Origin: Hyphomicrobiales bacterium
Lineage (GTDB): Bacteria; Pseudomonadota; Alphaproteobacteria; Rhizobiales; Beijerinckiaceae
Assembly: GCA_027489535.1 (NCBI GenBank)
Contig: JAIXZO010000001.1
Span: forward strand, 248,001 to 312,000
Direction of reading: 5' to 3'
Length of the DNA stretch: 64,000 bases
The position numbers and the translations under genes are program-made. Below are positions 9,411-15,915 of this stretch, in pieces. The notes below the pieces were generated by a model, which was given only the letters and a program-made list of their open reading frames with translations, did no database searches and was not told the origin of the DNA. Each line of letters opens with the position of its first letter. The first letter of the stretch is position 1.

Positions 9411-10289
9411 TCAGCGATGCGCGGCCATTTGTCCGCGATACCAGTCGCCGAGCTCGGAGGCCGTCATGAGGCAGGTGCCCTCATGGCCGATGACGTAATC
9501 GAGCAGCTCTTCGAGATAGCGGATCCGGTGCGGCACGCCCGTGATGTAGGGGTGCATCGAGATCGCCATCACGCGGGCATTGTGCTCGCCTTCCTGATAG
9601 AGGCGATCGAATTGATCGATGCCGCGCTTCAGGAAGACGTCCGATTCATGCTGCTGAAGGGCGTAGACCGTGATGTCGTTGGTCTCGACCGTGTAGGGGA
9701 TCGTTGTGATGACGCCGTGGGGCGTGTCCACTTCCTGCGGCAGATCGTCGATGACCCAATCCGCGACGTATTCGATGCCGTGCTTGCGCAGCAGGTCGAG
9801 CGTCTCCTCGGTCTCGGTCAGGCCGGGGCTTTCCCACGAGCGCGGGGCCTTGCCCGTGAAGCGGGTGATGTTCTCGACGGTGCGGGCGATGGCCTCGTCC
9901 TGATTGTCGACCTTGTGCATCGGGCCCTGAATGAAGCCGTGACCCATGAATTCGAAGCCCGCATCGCGGCCCGCCGCGGCGACGCGGGGGTAGGAGTCGA
10001 TCACGTTGCCGTTGATGGCGAGCGTGGTCGGGATGCCGCGCTTGGTCAGCGCCTCGAACTGCCGCCAGAAACCGGCGCGCATTCCGTATTCGTGCCAGGA
10101 CCAGTTCGGCACGTCCGGCAGAAGGGGCTGGCCCATCGGCGGCGAGAGCACGGTGCGCGGCATGTTGCGCTCGATGCGCCATTCCTCGACGTTGAGGATG
10201 CACCACACGGCGACGCGCTTGTTGCCCGGCAGCGTCAGCTTCGGGCGGTCGACGAGGGCCTGATAGGGAATGCGGTCGGTCAATGCCAT
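9411..10289 (-). CDS. PuuE-like polysaccharide deacetylase-family hydrolase
   Basis: A 292-residue NodB-fold protein most like the PuuE / cyclic amidohydrolase branch of the polysaccharide deacetylase family, to which the cofactor-free allantoinase belongs. The segment FMGHG (metal or active-site His), the ADWVIDDLPQ stretch and the IPYTVETNDI stretch resemble the PuuE segments DDLPYW and IPYTLDTND. This branch hydrolyses ring amides or deacylates small molecules rather than polysaccharide. There is no signal peptide, consistent with a cytoplasmic catabolic enzyme. The ATG at 10289 is preceded by GAGGA and gives the family-typical start; the frame is open further upstream but that part is not protein-like. 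It is the last gene of the operon started by the flavin monooxygenase. Confidence 0.78.
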   Translation of the reverse strand: MALTDRIPYQALVDRPKLTLPGNKRVAVWCILNVEEWRIERNMPRTVLSPPMGQPLLPDVPNWSWHEYGMRAGFWRQFEALTKRGIPTTLAINGNVIDSYPRVAAAGRDAGFEFMGHGFIQGPMHKVDNQDEAIARTVENITRFTGKAPRSWESPGLTETEETLDLLRKHGIEYVADWVIDDLPQEVDTPHGVITTIPYTVETNDITVYALQQHESDVFLKRGIDQFDRLYQEGEHNARVMAISMHPYITGVPHRIRYLEELLDYVIGHEGTCLMTASELGDWYRGQMAAHR

Positions 10290-10311
10290 TTCGTTTGATC
10301 CTCGAACGAGA

Positions 10312-10334
10312 GCGCCGGCGATGAACGCCGGCGC
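10312..10334 (-). promoter_or_regulatory. GC-rich intercistronic hairpin
   Basis: GCGCCGGCG (10312-10320) and CGCCGGCGC (10326-10334) form a perfect 9-bp stem with a five-base loop in the 76-base gap between the alpha/beta hydrolase and the deacetylase genes. There is no T-run, so it is likely an RNA-stability or processing element rather than a terminator. Confidence 0.55.
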
Positions 10335-10365
10335 GGCTCTGACGAAAGGGAAATGAAGCTCCGGC

Positions 10366-11169
10366 TCAGGCGAGCCGGAGGAAGGACGCGATCGCCCGGT
10401 TGAACGCGGGCGCGTTGTCGACGTTGGGCAGATGCGCCGCGTCGGGGATGCCGGCCAGCGACGAGCCGGGCGTGGCATCGGCCATCGCCTTCATCGCCGT
10501 GATCGGCGCGCCCATGTCCTGCTCGCCGCAGACATAGAGCATCGGCAGCTTGATCGACCCGAGATCCTTGAGGAAATTCAGGGACTTCAGGGCTTCCGCG
10601 CAGCCCTTGTAGCCGGCGATCGAGGTCTTGAGGAACTCGGTCTCGAAGGCCTTCAGGCGTGCGGGCTCGGCGGTGCGCCAAGCTTCGACGAACCAACGTT
10701 CCATCGTGCCGCCGAGAATGGCGCCGAGGCCCTTCTCGTCGATGACGGCCATGCGGTCGTCCCAGCTCTTGACGAAGGGCTCGGGCGCGTCGGCGCGCGC
10801 GTCGCAGCAGACGATGCGGTCGAAGCGGTCGGCGTGATGCAGAGCCAGCGCGAGGCCGGTCATGCCGCCGAGCGACAGGCCCATGTAGCTCGCCTTGTCG
10901 ACCTTGTAGTGATCCATCAGCGCGAGGACGTCGCCCGCCAGATCCGGGAAGGAATACGGACCCGCCGGCGCGTCGGAGGCGCCGTGGCCGCGGGTGTCGT
11001 AGGACAGCACGCGATAGGTGCGGCCGAGCAGCGCGAGCTGATCGTCCCACATCATCATCGAGGAGCCGAGCGAGTTGGACAACACGATCCAGGGCGCTCC
11101 CGCGCCCTGACCGCTTACCTTCGTCGCGAGACGGAAACCGCCCCGGTCGACCATGCTCACGTCGCTCAT
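10366..11169 (-). CDS. Alpha/beta hydrolase, 3-oxoadipate enol-lactonase-like
   Basis: A 267-residue alpha/beta hydrolase. The nucleophile elbow GLSLGG (97-102) gives Ser99, with Asp218 in CGEQD and His246 in AAHLPN completing the triad. DTRGHGASD (58-66) is the oxyanion-side motif shared with PcaD and related lactonases. Enzymes of this group open lactones or split C-C or ester bonds late in aromatic degradation. The ATG overlaps the stop of the flavin monooxygenase by four bases (ATGA), so the two proteins are made together and probably act in sequence. Confidence 0.85.
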   Translation of the reverse strand: MSDVSMVDRGGFRLATKVSGQGAGAPWIVLSNSLGSSMMMWDDQLALLGRTYRVLSYDTRGHGASDAPAGPYSFPDLAGDVLALMDHYKVDKASYMGLSLGGMTGLALALHHADRFDRIVCCDARADAPEPFVKSWDDRMAVIDEKGLGAILGGTMERWFVEAWRTAEPARLKAFETEFLKTSIAGYKGCAEALKSLNFLKDLGSIKLPMLYVCGEQDMGAPITAMKAMADATPGSSLAGIPDAAHLPNVDNAPAFNRAIASFLRLA

Positions 11170-12269
11170 TCGGCAGCCTCCGCCCGGGGAATGGCCGCGT
11201 TGACGCGCGGGAGAACCTTCTCGGCCGCGAGGATCATCGAACGACGGCCGAGATCGTAATCGGTCCAGTCCTTGCCGGCATAGAGCAGCGTGCCGAAGTC
11301 GCCGACTTCCTCGCGCAGGGCGAGCACGTCGTCCGCGACCTTTTCGGGGGTGCCCCAAATGATCAGCTTTTCGCAGACGAAATCGAGCGTGACTTCATCG
11401 TCGGGCTGGTCGCGATAGGTCTTGAACAGGTTGATGCGGCCGTTCTTCTTCAGCTTGGTGTAGAGCGAACGGTAGTAGGAGACGTAGGGACCGTTCGGGT
11501 CCAAGGCGTAGCGCTTGGCGGTGACGAGGTCGTCGGCGACGAATACGCTCTTGGCGACGCGCCAATTGGCGGAATCGACCTTGCGTCCCGCGCGCTCGCA
11601 GCCCTCGACATAGCTCGGCCAATGGCTCTTGGCCCAAACCGGCATCAGGAAGTTCGCCGAGATGGGGTCCCAACCGCGGGCGGCGGCTTCCGCCACGCCC
11701 TTGGAGAAGGGGGCCACGGCGGTGACGACGATGGGGGGATGCGGGCGCTGCAGCGGCTTGGGGATGTAGCCCTGACCGATCTCCTTGTAGAGCGTGCGCT
11801 CGGTGGAGATCTTCCAGTATTTGCCCTCGATGTTGTAGGGCGGCTCGCTTTCCCAGATCTTGAGGACGGTGTTGATCGCCTCGACGAACATCGCGTTGCG
11901 GTCGGCGTCGAGATTGCCGAACACCTCCGCGTCCGACAGCAGGCCGCCGGGGCTGATGCCGAAGATGAAGCGGCCGTCGAGCATGTGGTCGAGCATCGCG
12001 ACCGTGCCGGCCACGGCCGCCGGATGCGCGTTCGGCATGTTCACGGTGCCGGTGCCGAGCTTGATGTTCTTGGTGGCGGCGGCGAGATAGGCCACGAACG
12101 CCATGCAGGACGTGATGTTTTCCGCCTTGTCGGTGACGTGCTCGCCGACATAGGCCTCGGTGAAGCCGAGCTCGTCGGCCAGGAGGAACGCCTCGCGGTC
12201 CTCCCGCATGCACTGCCGCCAATCCTTGTCGAGCGGATGGATCGGCATGGTAAAGAAGCCGAGCTTCAT
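11166..12269 (-). CDS. Luciferase-like (LLM class) flavin-dependent monooxygenase
   Basis: A 367-residue bacterial-luciferase-type TIM-barrel protein that uses reduced flavin supplied by a separate reductase to insert oxygen from O2. Family signatures are MKLGFFTMPIHP at the start, the EAYVGEHV segment (about 39-46), the TGTVNMPNAHPAAVA segment (about 73-87) and GISPGG (about 105-110). LLM enzymes open pyrimidine or pyridine rings (RutA and related proteins), oxidise terpenes, or cleave C-S bonds. The neighbouring molybdenum hydroxylases and hydrolases make ring oxidation the best guess. First gene of its operon, divergent from lysR across 106 bases. No flavin reductase was found nearby. Confidence 0.85.
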   Translation of the reverse strand: MKLGFFTMPIHPLDKDWRQCMREDREAFLLADELGFTEAYVGEHVTDKAENITSCMAFVAYLAAATKNIKLGTGTVNMPNAHPAAVAGTVAMLDHMLDGRFIFGISPGGLLSDAEVFGNLDADRNAMFVEAINTVLKIWESEPPYNIEGKYWKISTERTLYKEIGQGYIPKPLQRPHPPIVVTAVAPFSKGVAEAAARGWDPISANFLMPVWAKSHWPSYVEGCERAGRKVDSANWRVAKSVFVADDLVTAKRYALDPNGPYVSYYRSLYTKLKKNGRINLFKTYRDQPDDEVTLDFVCEKLIIWGTPEKVADDVLALREEVGDFGTLLYAGKDWTDYDLGRRSMILAAEKVLPRVNAAIPRAEAAE

Positions 12270-12295
12270 GACCTCTCCTCGGATGATGTTTCTGA

Positions 12296-12320
12296 TTGCG
12301 CAAAGAATAGGCTTTTGCGC
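12296..12320. promoter_or_regulatory. Inverted repeat in the lysR / monooxygenase divergent promoter
   Basis: GCGCAAA (12298-12304) and TTTGCGC (12314-12320) form an inverted repeat with a nine-base spacer; the left arm is itself part of the palindrome TTGCGCAA (12296-12303). It lies about 30-50 bases upstream of the monooxygenase start and 56-80 bases upstream of lysR, the expected place for the LysR protein to bind for autoregulation and activation. Confidence 0.55.
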
Positions 12321-12375
12321 CTTTCGTCGGAAATGATTATTCCTTCTTCACCGCATCAGGATTTTTGATACCGCC

Positions 12376-13311
12376 ATGCACTCGCTGCGCCGAATCCGCT
12401 CCTTCGTGGCCGTGTTCGAAGAGGGTTCGTTCACCGCGGCGGCGGAGCGCGAAGGGGCTACGCAGTCAGGCGTTTCCCAGCATGTGAAGCAGCTCGAGGA
12501 CGATCTCGGCACCGTGCTTTTCGGGCGCGACGGGCGCACCGTGACGCCGACGGCGGCGGGGCGGCGTTATTACGACGAATGCGTGGCCGTGCTGCGGCGT
12601 CTCGACGCGGCCAGCCGCGACATGCGGGCCGCGGGCTCGTTCAGCGACCCTGTGCGGGTGGGGCTGATGCCGACCTTCACCCGCGCGCTGCTCGCCCCGA
12701 CGCTGACGCGCTTCATCGCCACCGCGCCGACGGCGGAGATCAAGGTGACGGAAGCCTATTCGGCGGTGCTGACCGATCTGGTGTTGAAGGGCGACCTCGA
12801 TTTCGCGGTGGTGCCGGGCTCGCAGCCCGTCGTCGGCCTGACGTCGTCGCTGCTGCTGCGGGACCGGGAAATGTTGGTGGCCGCCAAGGGCCGGACGGGC
12901 GCGCATCTCGCCCCGGCGAAGCTCTCGGAGATGGGCCCGCTGAAATTCGTGCTGCCGGGGTTGCAGAATGCGCGGCGGCGCAATCTGGAAACCTACTTCG
13001 CCGTCAACGGCGTCGAGGTGGAGCGGCGGCTGGAGCTGGACGCGATGATGGGCACGCTGCGCTTCGTCGCGGCGACCGATTGGATCGCGGTGCTGCCCTC
13101 GGTGATGATGTTCGACGAGCTGGGCGGCGAACGCTACGACATCCGCCCGCTGGCGCAGCCGCCGCTGTTCGCCGATTTCGTGCTCATCGAGCCCGCGCGA
13201 CGGGCGATGACGCCCGCCGCGAAGCTGTTCGCGGAACTGCTGGCGGAGCAGTCGCGCGCCGCCGCGGATTTCCGTCGGGAGCGGATAGGGCCCGATCCCG
13301 ACGCCGGCTGA
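12376..13311 (+). CDS. LysR-family transcriptional regulator
   Basis: A 311-residue LysR-type regulator. The N-terminal winged helix-turn-helix (about residues 2-60) reads MHSLRRIRSFVAVFEEGSF and continues through FTAAAEREGATQSGVSQHVKQ and LFGRDGRTVTPT, standard for the family. The periplasmic-binding-protein-like effector domain begins near residue 90. It is divergent from the monooxygenase operon, the classic arrangement for control of the adjacent genes in response to a pathway intermediate. Its stop lies three bases from the convergent dehydrogenase stop. Confidence 0.9.
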   Translation: MHSLRRIRSFVAVFEEGSFTAAAEREGATQSGVSQHVKQLEDDLGTVLFGRDGRTVTPTAAGRRYYDECVAVLRRLDAASRDMRAAGSFSDPVRVGLMPTFTRALLAPTLTRFIATAPTAEIKVTEAYSAVLTDLVLKGDLDFAVVPGSQPVVGLTSSLLLRDREMLVAAKGRTGAHLAPAKLSEMGPLKFVLPGLQNARRRNLETYFAVNGVEVERRLELDAMMGTLRFVAATDWIAVLPSVMMFDELGGERYDIRPLAQPPLFADFVLIEPARRAMTPAAKLFAELLAEQSRAAADFRRERIGPDPDAG

Positions 13312-13314
13312 TGT

Positions 13315-14193
13315 TTACTTGCGCAACCCGGCTTCGGCTTCGAGCACGACGCAGACGGCGGCCGTGTCGAGGTCGCCGAGGCCCATTTCCAGCGCCTTCT
13401 TGTAGACCGGCTCGGTGCGGGTGAAGAGCGGGGTAGGGCAATCCAGATCCTTGGCGAAGGCCGCGATCACGTCCATGTCCTTCTGCCACATGGTGCAGCG
13501 CATGGTGGGGGGCGTGTAGACGTCCTTGGCCATCATCGGGGCGCGCATCTGGAACATGCGCGAGCCGCCCGCGCCGCCGCCGACGAGCGAGACGACCTGA
13601 TCGAGATCCAGACCCGCCTTCTTGGCGAGCACCATGGCTTCGGCCGACGCGACGTTGTGGATGGCCACGAGATGGTTGGCGATGAATTTCAGCTTGCTGC
13701 CGTTGCCGTATTCGCCGAGATCGGCATTGAGCCGCGCGAAGTCCTCGAAGACGGGGATGCAGGCCTTGATGGCCTCGGAGTCGCCGCTGGCATAGACGAT
13801 CACGTCGCGGACGGCGGCCTGCGCGCCGGTGCCGCTGAGCGGGCAATCGAGCGGCACATGGCCCGCGGCTTCGAGCACGCTCTTGAAGGCCAGCTTGTCT
13901 TCGAGGGCGAGGGTGGAGAATTCGCAGACGATGCGGCGGGGCGCGCCGCTGGCGGCGATCTCTTCGGCCACGGCCTTCACGGCCTTGGGATTGGGCAGGC
14001 TGGTGAACAGGATCGGCGCCCGCCGCGCGACGTCGGCGGCGCTTTCGGCGAGGGTGACGCCCGCGTCCTTCGCCTCGGCGCGCTTGGCGGCGTCGAGATC
14101 GAAGCCGATCACGGTCCAGCCGCGCTCGACGAGATTGCGGCCGATGGCGCCTCCCATGATGCCCAATCCGATGATGCCGACGGTCTTGTCCAT
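13315..14193 (-). CDS. NAD(P)-dependent beta-hydroxyacid dehydrogenase (HIBADH family)
   Basis: A 292-residue 3-hydroxyisobutyrate dehydrogenase-family enzyme that oxidises a beta-hydroxy acid. The N-terminal cofactor motif GLGIMG is at 9-14, a DCPLSGTGAQA version of the substrate motif at 116-126, and Lys169 is the candidate catalytic lysine with Asn173 after it. The usual NN pair reads AN here. The ATG at 14193 has GAAGGA upstream; a longer frame to 14244 lacks family similarity. It stands alone on the minus strand, with a palindromic operator candidate 51-72 bases upstream that resembles those of the neighbouring operons. Confidence 0.87.
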   Translation of the reverse strand: MDKTVGIIGLGIMGGAIGRNLVERGWTVIGFDLDAAKRAEAKDAGVTLAESAADVARRAPILFTSLPNPKAVKAVAEEIAASGAPRRIVCEFSTLALEDKLAFKSVLEAAGHVPLDCPLSGTGAQAAVRDVIVYASGDSEAIKACIPVFEDFARLNADLGEYGNGSKLKFIANHLVAIHNVASAEAMVLAKKAGLDLDQVVSLVGGGAGGSRMFQMRAPMMAKDVYTPPTMRCTMWQKDMDVIAAFAKDLDCPTPLFTRTEPVYKKALEMGLGDLDTAAVCVVLEAEAGLRK

Positions 14194-14243
14194 GGTGGTT
14201 CCTTCCTTCGCTTCGACGCTCCCGGCTTCGGCGCGGGGGCACA

Positions 14244-14265
14244 TTGTTGATCATCCGATAAACAA
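14244..14265. promoter_or_regulatory. Near-perfect palindrome upstream of the dehydrogenase
   Basis: TTGTTGATC and GATAAACAA are 9-bp arms with one mismatch and a four-base spacer. The inner TTGATC-N4-GAT core matches the palindrome at 14448-14465 (TTGATC-N4-GATCAA) and shares ATC-N4-GAT with 9308-9323. It is placed where it would cover or abut the dehydrogenase promoter. Confidence 0.55.
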
Positions 14266-14303
14266 GGAGGGGTCGGGACGCAATCGGCAGGGTGTTTCCT
14301 TCT

Positions 14304-14401
14304 TCATGGTGAGGAGCCCCGCAACGCGGGGCGTCTCGATCCATCGCCTGCGGCGGGAAAACCTCGTGGTTCGAGACGGCGCTGCGCGCCGCCTCACCAT
14401 G
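14304..14401. repeat. Dispersed palindromic repeat, family A, two inverted copies
   Basis: Left copy (14304-14343) starts CATGGTGAGGAG and ends GTCTCGATCCA. Right copy (14367-14401) is the inverse, starting TGGTTCGAGACGG and ending CTCACCATG. Each half contains its own small GC hairpin. The same element recurs in the proB-proA and carD-fdxA spacers and near 51.0 kb. Confidence 0.8.
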
Positions 14402-14447
14402 CGGTTTTCGGGTGACGGAAAGGCGGACGTCGCCTCCAGCTTCGGCA

Positions 14448-14465
14448 ATTGATCGGGCGATCAAT
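14448..14465. promoter_or_regulatory. Perfect 18-bp palindrome, candidate operator of the CoxMSL-type operon
   Basis: ATTGATCGGGCGATCAAT has perfect 8-bp arms around a GG centre. It ends five bases before a TTGACG -35 box, a position typical of an activator site or of a repressor that blocks polymerase. Related to the palindromes at 9308-9323 and 14244-14265. Confidence 0.65.
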
Positions 14466-14470
14466 GTTTC

Positions 14471-14498
14471 TTGACGCTCCGGGTAGTCCGTCTATCTA
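14471..14498 (+). promoter_or_regulatory. Candidate promoter of the CoxMSL-type operon
   Basis: TTGACG (14471-14476) and TATCTA (14493-14498) are separated by 16 bases, about 43 bases upstream of the FAD-subunit start and directly downstream of the 18-bp palindrome. Confidence 0.5.
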
Positions 14499-14540
14499 CT
14501 CGACCCAACGACAAGAAACCGATCACGGGGAGACTTCCGC

Positions 14541-15422
14541 ATGAAGGCTGCGGCTTTCGACTACGTGCGCCCGGCATCCGTCGCCGAAGCGCTCGAACTG
14601 CTGCGGCGGCACGGCGATGCCGCAAAGCTGATTTCCGGAGGCCAGAGCCTCGTTCCGGCGCTGAATTTGCGGCTGCTCGCGCCCGAAATCCTGATCGATT
14701 TGGGCGGACTCGATCTGCGCTCGATCGCCATGGACGGCGGGGTGCTGCGCATCGGGGCGCTGGCGCGACACGTGGACCTGCTGAACTCGGCGCTCGTGGC
14801 GGAACATGCGCCGCTGCTGGCACTGGCGATGCCGCATATCGCGCATCCGGCGATCCGCAATCGCGGCACCATCGGCGGCAATCTGGCCCATGCCGACCCG
14901 GCGTCCGAACTGCCGGCGGTGATGCAGGCGCTCGACGCCGCCATCGTCGTCGAAGGCGCGGACGGAACGCGGCGCGTCGACGCGCGGGACTTCTTCACCG
15001 GCATCTACGAGACCGTGCTGGCGGCCGACGAAATGATCGTCGGCGTCGAAATTCCGGTCGCGGAAGCCGGACGGCGCTTCTTCTTCCATGAATTCTCGCG
15101 CCGCAGCGGCGATTACGCCATCGTCGGCCTCGCCGCCGCGGCGACCGTCGCAGGAGGTACCGCGTCGGACGTGCGGCTTTGCTATTTCGCCGTCGGCGAC
15201 AAGGCGACCTTGGCGGAAGGCGCCGGGGCCGCGTTGTCCGCCGGGCCGATGTCGGTCGAGCGGGTCGCCGCCGCGCAGGCCGCGCTCGCCGAAGACCTTT
15301 CGCCGCAGGACGACCAGCAGGGTTCGGCCGCGACGCGGATGCATCTCGCCCGCGTCGTGCTCGCCCGCGCGACCGCCGCCCTTTTCGATGACCCCGCCCT
15401 TGCCGGGAGGACCGCCGCGTGA
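14541..15422 (+). CDS. FAD-binding subunit of a CoxMSL-type molybdenum hydroxylase
   Basis: A 293-residue flavoprotein subunit, CoxM class. FAD-binding motifs SGGQSL (32-37, usually AGGQSL) and TIGGNLAHADP (110-120) are intact, followed by the CO_deh_flav C-terminal domain. It relays electrons from the 2Fe-2S subunit to the quinone pool or another acceptor. It is the first gene of a plus-strand operon FAD subunit, 2Fe-2S subunit, molybdopterin subunit, and its stop overlaps the next GTG start by four bases. Confidence 0.9.
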   Translation: MKAAAFDYVRPASVAEALELLRRHGDAAKLISGGQSLVPALNLRLLAPEILIDLGGLDLRSIAMDGGVLRIGALARHVDLLNSALVAEHAPLLALAMPHIAHPAIRNRGTIGGNLAHADPASELPAVMQALDAAIVVEGADGTRRVDARDFFTGIYETVLAADEMIVGVEIPVAEAGRRFFFHEFSRRSGDYAIVGLAAAATVAGGTASDVRLCYFAVGDKATLAEGAGAALSAGPMSVERVAAAQAALAEDLSPQDDQQGSAATRMHLARVVLARATAALFDDPALAGRTAA

Positions 15423-15904
15423 CCGCTTCCGTTTCGATCAAACTGACCGTCAACGGCGAGACCGTGACGGCCGACGTGCCGCCCCGCATGCATCTGGCGG
15501 ATTTCCTGCGCGAGCGCCTCTCGCTGACCGGCACGCATATCGGCTGCGAGCACGGCGTGTGCGGCGCGTGCACGGTGCGGCTGGACGGCGACATCGTGCG
15601 CGGCTGCCTCGTGCTCGCCGTGCAGGCGAACGGCGCGGCGGTCGAGACCGTCGAGGGCGTGTCGGATTCCGGCGAGATCGCCGATCTGCAGGAGGCCTTC
15701 CGGCAACGCAACGCGCTGCAATGCGGCTATTGCACGCCGGGAATGCTGCTGACCGCGCAGGAATTGCTCGCCCGCGAAGAGACGCCCGATCGCGAGACGA
15801 TCCGCGAGCACATGTCCGGCAATTACTGCCGCTGCACCGGCTATCAGGCCATCGTCGACGCCGTCGAAACCACGGCGCGCGCCCGCGCCGCGGCGCGGAC
15901 CTGA
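15419..15904 (+). CDS. 2Fe-2S subunit of the CoxMSL-type hydroxylase
   Basis: A 161-residue CoxS-class protein. The first cluster is bound by Cys43, Cys48, Cys51 and Cys63, the second by Cys102, Cys105, Cys137 and Cys139 (CGYC and CRC). It starts with GTG overlapping the FAD-subunit stop (GTGA). It transfers electrons from the molybdenum cofactor to FAD. It is clearly a different lineage from the 2Fe-2S protein at 2146-2640, so the two hydroxylases of this region are not simple duplicates. Confidence 0.92.
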   Translation: MTASVSIKLTVNGETVTADVPPRMHLADFLRERLSLTGTHIGCEHGVCGACTVRLDGDIVRGCLVLAVQANGAAVETVEGVSDSGEIADLQEAFRQRNALQCGYCTPGMLLTAQELLAREETPDRETIREHMSGNYCRCTGYQAIVDAVETTARARAAART

Positions 15905-15915
15905 AGGAGGACGGG

